Shown piece after piece: positions 1-6,663 of a stretch of DNA of 8,424 nt; the stretch's first letter is position 1; each line of letters opens with the position of its first letter. This stretch comes from an uncultured Opitutaceae bacterium (GTDB lineage Bacteria > Verrucomicrobiota > Verrucomicrobiae > Opitutales > Opitutaceae): contig CAMLSH010000150.1 in assembly GCA_946482625.1 (NCBI GenBank), positions 1-8,424 on the forward strand. The letters are read 5' to 3'. The notes under the pieces were generated by a model that saw only the letters and a program-made list of their open reading frames with translations, had not been told where the DNA came from and did not search any database. Made by a program: the position numbers and the translations under genes.

Positions 1-40
1 GGTACTTTTGGAATTTTTCGCGGGCGGCTTCGTTGCTCAC
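1..40 (-). CDS. Possible 5' end of a divergent gene, cut by the window edge
   Basis: Read on the minus strand, a frame starting with GTG at 40 runs open to the edge and begins (M)SNEAAREKFQKY, a plausible hydrophilic, helical protein N-terminus. The same frame is open further upstream to an ATG at 157, which would add 39 residues rich in Arg, Thr and His. The GTG start is preferred because it leaves about 135 bp for a promoter region shared with priA, whereas the ATG would leave only 18 bp between the two starts. No Shine-Dalgarno sequence precedes either start. A TTGACA on the minus strand (75 to 70) matches the -35 consensus, but no -10 box lies at the right distance. Thirteen codons are too few to assign a family, and the call rests only on an open frame with natural-looking composition. 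Confidence 0.35.
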   Translation of the reverse strand, partial: MSNEAAREKFQKY

Positions 41-175
41 GGGGGGACGTTCAAGTTGGCGGTGGTTGCTGTCAAGAATGGGGACGGCGGTGGCATTTAC
101 GCGTGTGTGGCGGATTGCGTCGGCGTGCTTGCGTCGGTCGGTTGGGCGCGGCGTCATGGCCGGCCCTTTTGCGCA

Positions 176-2413
176 ATGTTCGTCGGTGTTCATCCACTCG
201 CTGGCTTCGACAAGGTCCTGCACTATCGCGTGCCGGATGCGCTGGGCGCGGCCGTCGTTGTCGGGTCGCTCGTGCGTGTGCCGATCATGAACCGGCTCCA
301 TCTGGGCATCGTTGGGGAGATCGGCGCGCCGAAGGATTTCCCGGTGGAGAAACTGAAAAACGTGGCGCAGCTGGTGCAGCCGTTCCCGGCGTTGACGCCG
401 GATTTGCTCAGCCTCGCGCGTTGGATGGCGGCGTACTACGCGTGCGGCATCGACACGATCATCGAGACGATGCTGCCTGCCGCCGTGCGCAATGACGCCA
501 GTTTCAAACAGGAGAAACTACTCGCGCCGGGGACGAAGCTCACGGCGGAGGAGTTGGAGAAACTTTCCAAGCGGGCGCCGCAACAGGCGAAGCTCTATCG
601 TTTCATGGCGCAGCAGTTCAAGCCGGTGAAAAAATCGCTCGTCCTGACGAGGCTCGGGCTCACGGCGGGCGTGGCCACGGCGCTGGTGATACGTGGCGTA
701 ATCAAAGAGGAGATACGCCGTGTCGAGCGAGTGGCTTACGCCGACGACTGGGGCACGGGCGAGGTCGTGGCGGCGATGCCGCCGTTGCTTAACGCCGAGC
801 AACGCGCCGCGGGCGACGACCTCACGGCGAGTTTAAAGACGGAAAAGTTTGGCGTGACGTTGCTTCATGGCGTCACCGGCTCGGGGAAGACGGAGGTGTA
901 TCTGCACGCGATTCACGATGCGCTCGAACTGGGCGGCGGCGTGATTTTTCTCGTGCCGGAAGTCGCGCTCACGCCGCAGACCGTCGCGCGTTTGCGTGGG
1001 CGGCTTGAGGCGATCGCGCCGGGGCAGAAGACCGTCGTGTGGCACAGTCATTTGAGCGAAGGCGAACGGATCGACGGCTGGCACGCGCTGGCTTCGGGCG
1101 AAGCGCGGGTGGTCGTGGGGGCGCGCTCGGCGATCTTCGCGCCGGTGCAAAATTTGCGGCTCATCGTCGTCGATGAAGAGCACGAGCCGGCGTACAAACA
1201 GGATGAGACACCGCGCTATCACGGGCGCGACGTCGCGGTGATGCGGGCAAAACTCGCCGGGGCGCTTTGCGTGTTGGGCTCGGCGACGCCTTCGCTGGAG
1301 TCGTTCGCCAATGCCGAGGCGGGAAAATACCGGCTGCTCCAGCTGACGCAGCGGGTGGACGACCGAAAGATGCCGCACATCAACGTCGTCGATATGCGGA
1401 TCGAGATCATGAACTCGCGCGGATTGACGACGCTTTCGCGCAAGCTCGTCAATGCGATGCAGGCGCGATTCGAGAAGCGTGAGCAGACGATCCTTTTCAT
1501 CAACCGCCGCGGCTATTCGTCCTCAATGCTCTGCACGGATTGCGGGCATGTGGAGGAGTGCGAACACTGCAGCATCACGATGACCTATCATCGCAGCGAC
1601 GAACGGTTGCGCTGTCATCTCTGCGGAGCGGAGCGGCCGGCGCCGATGTCGTGCCCGAAATGTCGGTCGGTGAAAATCCGCTGGCGCGGACTCGGCACGC
1701 AACGCGTTGAAGAGGCGGTGCGGCGGGTCGTCCCGCGCGCGCGTATCGAGCGCATGGATGCCGATACGATGTCGAAGCGGCATCTTTTCCGGCAGGTGCT
1801 GGGCGATTTTCGCGCGGGTAAGATCGATGTGCTCGTCGGCACGCAGATGATCGGCAAAGGGCTGGATTTCCCGAATGTGACGCTGGTCGGGTTGATCGAC
1901 GCGGACATCTCGATGCACATCCCGGATTTTCGCGCCAACGAGCGGACGTTTCAGCTGCTCGTGCAGGTCGCGGGGCGTGCGGGACGCGGTGATCGAGCCG
2001 GCGAAGTGGTGGTGCAAACCTTCACGCCGCAGGCTGAGGCGATTCAGTTTTCGCGGCAGGCGGATTTTGCGGGGTTTGCGGCGAGCGAGCTGAAGATGCG
2101 GAAGGATTTTCGGTATCCGCCGTACCGGCACCTGATTCACCACGGATTTCGCGGACCGAATCCGGAGAAGCTGCAGTTCTTCGCGGAGCAATGGGCGAAA
2201 CGCGTGGAGGCGGCGTTGGGCGACATGGTGGAGCTGCGCGGGCCATCGGCGTCGCCGATCGAGAAAATCAAAGACGAGTACCGCTGGCAGCTTTGGTATT
2301 TCACCGCGCAGGTGACGAAAGTCGTGGCTGAGCTCACCAAGTTGCGCGCAGATTTCGCCTGGCCGGACGACGTCACGCAGGTCCTTGATGTCGATCCGAT
2401 GAACATGGTTTAG
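176..2413 (+). CDS. priA: Primosomal protein N' (replication restart helicase PriA)
   Basis: Encodes a 745-residue superfamily 2 DNA helicase that recognises stalled forks and D-loops and reloads the replicative helicase after fork collapse. Visible in order: N-terminal 3'-DNA-binding domain (about 1-105, opening FVGVHPLAGFDKVLHYRVP), Walker A GVTGSGKT (232-239), DEEH box (333-336), GSATPS motif III (368-373), an inserted zinc-binding module with eight cysteines in four CxxC pairs (453/456, 462/465, 480/483, 493/496), motif V GTQMIGKGLDF (555-565), motif VI QVAGRAGR (597-604) and the C-terminal domain. The frame is open upstream to a TTG at 8, but ATG 176 is chosen because homology-like sequence starts there and the length then fits E. 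coli PriA (732 residues). The 56 upstream residues look like translated non-coding DNA. No Shine-Dalgarno sequence is visible; a CCCTTTT tract sits just before the start. All catalytic and zinc residues are present, so it should be functional. Confidence 0.96.
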   Translation: MFVGVHPLAGFDKVLHYRVPDALGAAVVVGSLVRVPIMNRLHLGIVGEIGAPKDFPVEKLKNVAQLVQPFPALTPDLLSLARWMAAYYACGIDTIIETMLPAAVRNDASFKQEKLLAPGTKLTAEELEKLSKRAPQQAKLYRFMAQQFKPVKKSLVLTRLGLTAGVATALVIRGVIKEEIRRVERVAYADDWGTGEVVAAMPPLLNAEQRAAGDDLTASLKTEKFGVTLLHGVTGSGKTEVYLHAIHDALELGGGVIFLVPEVALTPQTVARLRGRLEAIAPGQKTVVWHSHLSEGERIDGWHALASGEARVVVGARSAIFAPVQNLRLIVVDEEHEPAYKQDETPRYHGRDVAVMRAKLAGALCVLGSATPSLESFANAEAGKYRLLQLTQRVDDRKMPHINVVDMRIEIMNSRGLTTLSRKLVNAMQARFEKREQTILFINRRGYSSSMLCTDCGHVEECEHCSITMTYHRSDERLRCHLCGAERPAPMSCPKCRSVKIRWRGLGTQRVEEAVRRVVPRARIERMDADTMSKRHLFRQVLGDFRAGKIDVLVGTQMIGKGLDFPNVTLVGLIDADISMHIPDFRANERTFQLLVQVAGRAGRGDRAGEVVVQTFTPQAEAIQFSRQADFAGFAASELKMRKDFRYPPYRHLIHHGFRGPNPEKLQFFAEQWAKRVEAALGDMVELRGPSASPIEKIKDEYRWQLWYFTAQVTKVVAELTKLRADFAWPDDVTQVLDVDPMNMV

Positions 2414-2533
2414 GAGGTGCGCGGAGCCGCTTCGGCTATCGGAGCCCTGCGGCCTGCTCGGGGCGGATTGGGGCTGCGGAAACCAAGCGGCGTCGGCGAT
2501 CTGGGACGGCGCGCGGTGGGATGAACGCGCTAC

Positions 2534-2556
2534 GCGACGCCGTGGTGCGGCATCGC
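2534..2556 (-). repeat. Imperfect inverted repeat / hairpin in the priA 3' gap
   Basis: GCGACGCCG, a 5-nt loop, then CGGCATCGC: nine paired positions with one exception. In plus-strand RNA that position is a C-A mismatch, but in minus-strand RNA it is a U-G wobble, so the stem is intact only in a minus-strand transcript. It is directly preceded by CGCG-CTA-CGCG (2526-2536), a small second dyad. No T tract follows on either strand, so it is not a typical terminator. It could be a copy of a dispersed intergenic palindrome, which cannot be tested from one window. Confidence 0.45.
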
Positions 2557-2602
2557 ATTTCGCAGGCTTGAGGTCCATTAATCCAATGCAACGTGCAGTC
2601 GT

Positions 2603-2628
2603 CTCGGAGTCGTGCTTCATGCTCCGGG
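2603..2628 (+). repeat. Imperfect hairpin upstream of the response regulator
   Basis: CTCGGAG, a bulged T, CGTG, loop CTT, then CATG and CTCCGGG form an 11-bp stem with one bulge and two G-T(U) pairs. It is followed about 10 nt later by an A-rich run rather than a T run, so it does not look like a rho-independent terminator in the plus direction. It may be part of the priA transcript's 3' end or an incidental palindrome in GC-rich DNA. Confidence 0.3.
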
Positions 2629-2712
2629 CAAAGCAGATGAAAAAAGTTGGGACATGAGCGGCGCGCTAAGTTGTTGTTGTTAAAAATCTATTAGAAATCG
2701 GCGGCCGGTCGG

Positions 2713-2729
2713 GCAGTTGCATAAACTGC
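2713..2729. promoter_or_regulatory. Perfect inverted repeat GCAGTT-N5-AACTGC, possible operator
   Basis: A 6-bp perfect inverted repeat with a 5-nt AT-rich spacer, overlapped by a second one, TTGCA-N5-TGCAA (2717-2731). The centre is about 59 bp upstream of the start site predicted from the sigma-54-like element and 74 bp upstream of the regulator's ATG. Isolated half-sites TTGCA (2743-2747) and TGCAA (2779-2783) follow downstream. A dyad of this kind next to a gene for a DNA-binding activator could be its own binding site. This is inferred from symmetry and position only. Confidence 0.35.
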
Positions 2730-2753
2730 AATTTGCGGTGAGTTGCACGCGAA

Positions 2754-2769
2754 CGGCACGGACTTCGCG
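2754..2769 (+). promoter_or_regulatory. Sigma-54-like -24/-12 promoter element
   Basis: The stretch CGGCACGGACTTCGCG aligns without gaps to the sigma-54 consensus TGGCACGNNNNTTGCW. GGCACG at -24 and the GC of the -12 element are in place with correct spacing, and the differences are the first base, one T of TTGC and the last base. A start site near 2780 would give a leader of about 15 nt before the regulator's ATG. The gene that follows is itself a sigma-54 activator, which makes autoregulation possible. In 63%-GC-like DNA such a match can arise by chance, and the TTGC part is imperfect. Confidence 0.35.
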
Positions 2770-2794
2770 TTACTCGCCTGCAACACCCACTCTT

Positions 2795-4183
2795 ATGAAC
2801 ATTCTCATCGTTGATGATCAGGTAAGCGTTCAGAAATCCACGTCCTATGCTTTGCGCGCGATGGGACATGAGACGTTCATCGCCAACACCACCAAGCAGG
2901 CCGAGCGCGTTTTGGAGGAGGAGCCGATCGACGCGATGTTTCTCGACGTGATGCTCGGGCCGGAAAGCGGGTTGGATTTCCTACCGCGCTTGCAGGAGCT
3001 CGGCGTGGACATTCCCGTGATCGTTTTTACGGCGCAGACATCCGTAGAGGCAGCGGTGGAGGCGATGCGCCGCGGGGCGAACGACTACATCCAGAAGCCT
3101 TTCATTCCGGAGGACATTAAACAGAAGCTCGCGCGGCTGGAGCAGCAGAGGAAGTTGCAGACGAAGATGCGCGACCTCGAAGGGCGCGTGGCGTCGAACC
3201 AGCCGGCGCTTTTGTTGGAATCGAATGAGCCTGCCATGAAGAAGGCCTTCGACATGGCGTTCCGCGCGGCGCCTTCCGAAGCGACGGTTTTGATTCTCGG
3301 GCCGAGCGGTACGGGCAAGACCGTGCTTGCGCGCTCCATCCACGAGCGGAGCAATCGTGCGGACAAGGCGTTCGTCACGATCAACTGTCCGAGTCTTTCG
3401 CGCGAACTGCTGGAGAGTGAACTTTTCGGCCATGTGAAGGGCTCTTTCACCGGCGCGCTCAAGGACACTTGGGGCAAGGTTGCCACGGCGGACGGCGGCA
3501 CGCTGTTTCTCGACGAAATCGGCGAAGTTCCCATGGAGATCCAACCGAAGCTTCTGCGTCTGTTGCAGGATCGTGAATATGAGCGCGTGGGCGACACGAG
3601 GACGCGCAAGGCAAACGTCCGCTTGATCGCTGCAACCAATCGCGACCTCGCGAAGGAGGTAGCCGAAGGACGTTTCCGCGAAGATCTTTTTTACCGCCTC
3701 AAGGTGATCGGTGTGGAGATGCCCGCGCTGGCGGACCGCCCCGGCGATCTGCCAACGTTGATCGAAAATTACCTGAAGTTTTTCGCGGCCGCCAAAGGTC
3801 AGCCGAAGCTGAAGTTCTCGCGAGAAGCAGCCTTGGCGCTCGCCGATTATCCGTGGCCAGGCAATCTGCGCGAGTTGCGCAACGTGGTGGAGCGCGCGGT
3901 AATTCTCTCCTCAGGCGAGGAGATCATGCCGACGGATTTGCCGGAAGAATTCCACTCGAAAGCCGAGGATTCGGCGGTCCGCCCGGGCCATTTTGTGACG
4001 ATCGACCGGCTCGAAGAGGAGCATATCCGCCGCGTGGTGGCCAAGGTGGACAGTCTCGACCAGGCGGCTCGTATCCTCGGAATCGATATCGCCACGCTCT
4101 ACCGCAAACGCAAACGCCTCGGCATGGTGACCACTACGATCGACACGTCGCGGCGTGCGGAGACGAGCGGAGCGGTCAACTGA
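2795..4183 (+). CDS. NtrC-family sigma-54-dependent response regulator
   Basis: A 462-residue cytoplasmic two-component regulator with the full three-domain layout. The receiver (about 1-105) has acidic D7/D8, phospho-acceptor D51, T79 and K101. The AAA+ domain (about 135-370) has Walker A GPSGTGKT (169-176), the sigma-54 contact loop as GSFTGA (216-221, usual form GAFTGA), Walker B with D240/E241, RFREDLFYRL near 293-302 carrying the arginine-finger region, and the sensor II motif WPGNLREL from 354. A Fis-type helix-turn-helix ends the protein (about 420-442, with ATLYRKRKRLGM). Phosphorylation should drive oligomerisation and ATP-dependent opening of sigma-54 promoters. The frame is open upstream to 2717, but ATG 2795 puts the receiver's first beta strand (MNILIVDD) at residue 1. 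No kinase gene is nearby, so signal and targets are unknown. It is monocistronic between a possible sigma-54 promoter and a terminator. Confidence 0.93.
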   Translation: MNILIVDDQVSVQKSTSYALRAMGHETFIANTTKQAERVLEEEPIDAMFLDVMLGPESGLDFLPRLQELGVDIPVIVFTAQTSVEAAVEAMRRGANDYIQKPFIPEDIKQKLARLEQQRKLQTKMRDLEGRVASNQPALLLESNEPAMKKAFDMAFRAAPSEATVLILGPSGTGKTVLARSIHERSNRADKAFVTINCPSLSRELLESELFGHVKGSFTGALKDTWGKVATADGGTLFLDEIGEVPMEIQPKLLRLLQDREYERVGDTRTRKANVRLIAATNRDLAKEVAEGRFREDLFYRLKVIGVEMPALADRPGDLPTLIENYLKFFAAAKGQPKLKFSREAALALADYPWPGNLRELRNVVERAVILSSGEEIMPTDLPEEFHSKAEDSAVRPGHFVTIDRLEEEHIRRVVAKVDSLDQAARILGIDIATLYRKRKRLGMVTTTIDTSRRAETSGAVN

Positions 4184-4214
4184 GCCCTGGATCTTTTTTT
4201 CAACTCCGTCTTTC

Positions 4215-4248
4215 GAGAGCCCGCAGTCGTGCGGGCTCTCTTAGTTTG
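4215..4248 (+). terminator. Intrinsic terminator of the response regulator gene
   Basis: A perfect 10-bp stem GAGAGCCCGC / GCGGGCTCTC with a 6-nt loop starts 31 nt after the regulator's stop codon and is followed by TTAGTTTG, a broken T-rich tail. A run of seven Ts (4194-4200) lies upstream of the stem but has no hairpin before it. In the reverse direction the stem is not followed by Ts, so it should work for rightward transcripts. Confidence 0.78.
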
Positions 4249-4362
4249 AGCGCATTGCGGAGTGAGCGTCGCGGAACTCTCCCGGTTGTCCGACGATGAT
4301 GCGCAGGCGAGTATGGGAGAGGGGTTGCGCGCGGGCCGTCGCTGAGCATCGTGCGCGTTATC

Positions 4363-5358
4363 ATGAAGGCCGTCGTTTTATCTGCTGTGAATCAACTGTC
4401 GGTTGCGGACATGCCTGCGCCGACTGCGGGTGCGGGGGAGACGGTGGTGACGATCAAGGCAGCGGCGCTGAATCACCGAGACGTATGGATAAAGGCAGGA
4501 CAGTACGCCGGATTGAAATTTCCGTGCGTTCCGGGATCGGACGGTGCGGGCGTGGTGAGTGCGGTGGGCGACGGGGTCGATCGGGCGTGGATCGGACGCG
4601 AGGTGATCATCAATCCGAGTTTCGGCTGGGCCGGGTCCATGGCGGCGCAGGGCGCGGAATTTTCGATTCTCGGGCTACCGCGCGATGGAACGCTGGCGGA
4701 GGGGATTGCTGTGCCCGTGAGTCAGCTGACCGCGAAGCCTGAGCATCTGGCTTGGAAGGAGGCGGCGGCTCTGCCGCTCGCGGGACTGACGGCATACCGG
4801 GCGTTGTTCACGCGGGCGGGGTTGCGGACGGGCGAACGGGTTTTGGTGACGGGAATCGGTGGCGGTGTGGCGCTTTTTGCTGCGCAGTTCGCGGTGGCGG
4901 CGGGCGCGGAAGTTTGGGTGACGTCGAGCGCGCCGGAGAAGATCACGCAGGCGGTCGCGCTGGGCGTGAAGGGAGGATTCAACTACACGGAGAAAACGTG
5001 GACGGCGGAGGCGTTGAAGACGGCCGGCGCATTCGACGTGATCGTCGACAGTGCAGGCGGCGAAGGCTTCGACGGCTTGATCGATGTGGCGGCGCCGGGT
5101 GGGCGGATTGTTTTCTTTGGCGCGACCCGAGGGAATCCGCAGCTGTTGGCGATGCGGAAGGTTTTTTGGCGTCAGCTTTCGCTGCTGGGAACCACGATGG
5201 GCAGTCCAGAAGATTGGACGGCGATGGTGGAGTTCGTGAATGCGCGGAAGATCAAACCGGTGGTGAGCGCCTTGCTGCCGATCGAGCACGCCGAGGAAGC
5301 GTTTGGCTTGATGGAACGCGGGGCGCAGTTCGGAAAAATTGTGCTTTCGATTGGGTGA
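4363..5358 (+). CDS. Medium-chain dehydrogenase/reductase, quinone-oxidoreductase-like
   Basis: A 331-residue soluble NAD(P)H-dependent oxidoreductase of the MDR superfamily. The GroES-like N-terminal half carries NHRD (37-40) and PGSDGAGVV (57-65). The Rossmann half carries a TGIGGGVA nucleotide-binding turn (163-170) and VIVDSAGGEGF further on. At the position where zinc alcohol dehydrogenases have the catalytic Cys this protein has Asn37, and the lobe that holds the four structural-zinc cysteines in relatives (about 84-113) has none, so it is expected to be zinc-independent. The substrate cannot be told from sequence; quinones, enones or aldehydes are typical of the group. ATG 4363 is chosen over a GTG 12 nt upstream because MKAVVL is the usual family start. 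No Shine-Dalgarno sequence is seen. It has its own transcription unit after the upstream terminator and converges with the DMT gene across 34 bp that contain no obvious terminator. Confidence 0.9.
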   Translation: MKAVVLSAVNQLSVADMPAPTAGAGETVVTIKAAALNHRDVWIKAGQYAGLKFPCVPGSDGAGVVSAVGDGVDRAWIGREVIINPSFGWAGSMAAQGAEFSILGLPRDGTLAEGIAVPVSQLTAKPEHLAWKEAAALPLAGLTAYRALFTRAGLRTGERVLVTGIGGGVALFAAQFAVAAGAEVWVTSSAPEKITQAVALGVKGGFNYTEKTWTAEALKTAGAFDVIVDSAGGEGFDGLIDVAAPGGRIVFFGATRGNPQLLAMRKVFWRQLSLLGTTMGSPEDWTAMVEFVNARKIKPVVSALLPIEHAEEAFGLMERGAQFGKIVLSIG

Positions 5359-5392
5359 GCGGAAGCGGTCCGGCGGTCGGGCTCAACGCGGT

Positions 5393-6244
5393 CTAGATCG
5401 GGCGCGGCTTGGTTTCGGCGATGGCGATGGCGGCGACGAGCAGCGCTCCGCCGATGGCGAGACGCGGCAGGTCGGCAGTTTCGCCGAAGAAGAAGAGTGA
5501 GCAGGCGATGCCGAGCGGGACTTTGGCGTTGTTGAAGACGGCGAGCGTGCCGGCGTTTACGCGCGTGGCGCCGAGATTCCACCAGAAGAAACACAGGCCG
5601 GAGGCAAGGACGCCGAGGTAGAGAAGCGTCCAGAGTTGCGACGCGGTGAGCTCGGGAATGCTCAGGCCGGTGCGGGCGAGCATGAAGGGGAGCGTCACGA
5701 CGAACGCACCGACGTAAAGAAAACCGAAGATTTCGCGGTCGCGCAGCGCAGGTTGTCGGGCACGGAAGCGGCGGTAGAGCACCTGGCCGAGCGCGAAGGC
5801 GAGGTTGGCGAGTTGTACGAGACCGAGGCCGGTGAGCGTGCCGAGGAATTTGTTACTATTTATGACGATGAAGGTGGCGCTTACGGTGGCGAGGAGTGCG
5901 GCGCAGAGCGCGCGCAGGCGTAGCGCGCGGTCGAAGGCGTCGGCAAGCAGAGTGACGAACACTGGCGTCGTGAGTGTGAAGAGAACGACTTCGTGCGCGG
6001 CGAGGTGCCGGTAGCTCTCGTTGAGCGCGAGATACATCAGTCCGAACTGAAGCGCGCCGATGGCGATGAGCGCCACGGCGGCACGGAGCGGCAACGCGCG
6101 CGGGCGCAGGAAAGGAAAGAAAACGAGCAGCGCAAGACCGAGACGAGCAGCGGAGATGAAGGCGCTGTCGAGACCGGCGAGTTTTCCTTTGGTCAGGCCG
6201 AAGGAGAATGCCCAGATAATGGATACTGCGAGAAGGTAGGGCAC
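5393..6244 (-). CDS. EamA/DMT-family transporter
   Basis: A 283-residue integral membrane protein with about ten hydrophobic segments (roughly 2-20, 27-46, 54-73, 83-101, 108-127, 136-155, 169-190, 201-220, 229-250, 258-277) in two halves, the usual tandem EamA arrangement, and it ends in a short basic tail. The family moves amino acids, vitamins, nucleotide precursors or other metabolites across the inner membrane, as exporters or importers; the substrate cannot be inferred here. The start is GTG, two nt after the stop codon of the upstream small membrane protein, with no Shine-Dalgarno sequence, which suggests translation by coupling with that gene. The length is typical of the family and no truncation is seen. 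It is the last gene of the leftward cluster. Confidence 0.9.
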   Translation of the reverse strand: MPYLLAVSIIWAFSFGLTKGKLAGLDSAFISAARLGLALLVFFPFLRPRALPLRAAVALIAIGALQFGLMYLALNESYRHLAAHEVVLFTLTTPVFVTLLADAFDRALRLRALCAALLATVSATFIVINSNKFLGTLTGLGLVQLANLAFALGQVLYRRFRARQPALRDREIFGFLYVGAFVVTLPFMLARTGLSIPELTASQLWTLLYLGVLASGLCFFWWNLGATRVNAGTLAVFNNAKVPLGIACSLFFFGETADLPRLAIGGALLVAAIAIAETKPRPI

Positions 6245-6246
6245 GG

Positions 6247-6651
6247 TTACCGGAAGGGCGATGCGGTCGGGTTGAGACGGGGTAGAAAGGCGGGGAAGAA
6301 TTGGGCGATACCCAGCAGGCTCAGTGTGAAGAGCGTGTCCTTATGCGGGCTGCCCAGAAAAATCCCGAAGACGCCGCAGCCTTCCGCCATGGCCACACCG
6401 AGGATAAAGAGCGTCAACCGTTTCGGCGGTTCAGCGATCCGCGGCAACAGCACCCAGCGCAGTGCGGTGCTGAACGCGAGCGGCACGAGGCCAACGAAGG
6501 CAACGGCGGGCGGTGTGGTGTTCGTCGAAGGCGACGGCGGGCGTTGACCGGCGCTGAGGTAGATGATGATCAGACCGGTCGCGATGGCGGACCAAACGAT
6601 CCATTCGATCAGGGCGGGATCGGGTTTCTTTGTCGTGGGGCGGGTCGACAT
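6247..6651 (-). CDS. Small membrane protein of unknown function, four predicted segments
   Basis: A 134-residue protein I do not recognise. After a short basic N-terminus (MSTRPTTKK) come four hydrophobic stretches: about 16-36 (EWIVWSAIATGLIIIYLSAG), 49-72, 79-100 (with MAEGCGVFGIFLG) and 105-126, separated by short polar loops including a Ser/Thr/Pro-rich one at 37-47. There is no signal peptide or catalytic motif. It lies 26 nt downstream of the ABC permease and 2 nt upstream of the DMT transporter, all on one strand, so it is probably co-transcribed and coupled to the latter. The opposite strand also holds open frames, but the membrane-protein pattern on this strand is much more natural. 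It might assist the neighbouring transporter, but nothing in the sequence shows that. Confidence 0.75.
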   Translation of the reverse strand: MSTRPTTKKPDPALIEWIVWSAIATGLIIIYLSAGQRPPSPSTNTTPPAVAFVGLVPLAFSTALRWVLLPRIAEPPKRLTLFILGVAMAEGCGVFGIFLGSPHKDTLFTLSLLGIAQFFPAFLPRLNPTASPFR

Positions 6652-6663
6652 AAAGCGAATACG

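Larger units (their letters stand above)
2414..2794. other. Intergenic region between priA and the response regulator
   Basis: About 380 bp without a convincing gene. The left part is GC-rich like the genes and holds a short perfect hairpin right after the priA stop (AGCCG-CTT-CGGCT, 2425-2437) and two longer imperfect hairpins, listed separately. None is followed by a T tract, so no intrinsic terminator for priA is seen. The right part (about 2639-2740) is noticeably richer in A and T, with a TTG-TTG-TTG-TT run at 2671 and TAAAAATCTATTAG after it. That composition fits a promoter region, but no well-spaced -35/-10 pair was found. A 16-residue reading frame (ATG 2521, stop 2569-2571) was considered too short and unsupported. 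Confidence 0.7.

Noticed and set aside
47..75. Sigma-70 promoter on the minus strand from a TTGACA box
   Set aside because: The -35 hexamer is perfect, but the sequence 17 nt downstream (GAACGT) is not -10-like.
8..175. N-terminal extension of PriA from the TTG at 8
   Set aside because: The 56 added residues do not resemble PriA, the family-like sequence begins at ATG 176, and the length from there already fits the family.
2521..2571. 16-residue reading frame between priA and the regulator
   Set aside because: It is too short, overlaps a hairpin, and has only a weak purine-rich stretch upstream; nothing indicates it is translated.
1523..2620. 365-codon open frame on the minus strand across priA
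   Set aside because: It is antisense to a clearly real helicase gene, is very rich in Arg, His and Pro, and shows no domain pattern. Such frames are common opposite GC-rich genes.
2665..2694. Sigma-70 promoter in the AT-rich patch before the regulator
   Set aside because: TATTAG could serve as a weak -10, but TTGTTG lies only 12 nt away and nothing -35-like is at 16 to 18 nt.
4194..4200. T7 run as an additional terminator after the regulator
   Set aside because: No stem of useful length precedes it; the real hairpin is downstream at 4215-4240.
4296..4742. 148-codon frame overlapping the start of the dehydrogenase
   Set aside because: It overlaps a well-supported gene in another frame and is Arg/Gly/Cys-rich without recognisable structure.
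5359..5392. Bidirectional terminator between the convergent dehydrogenase and DMT genes
   Set aside because: The 34 bp are GC-rich but form no clear stem and have no T or A tract.
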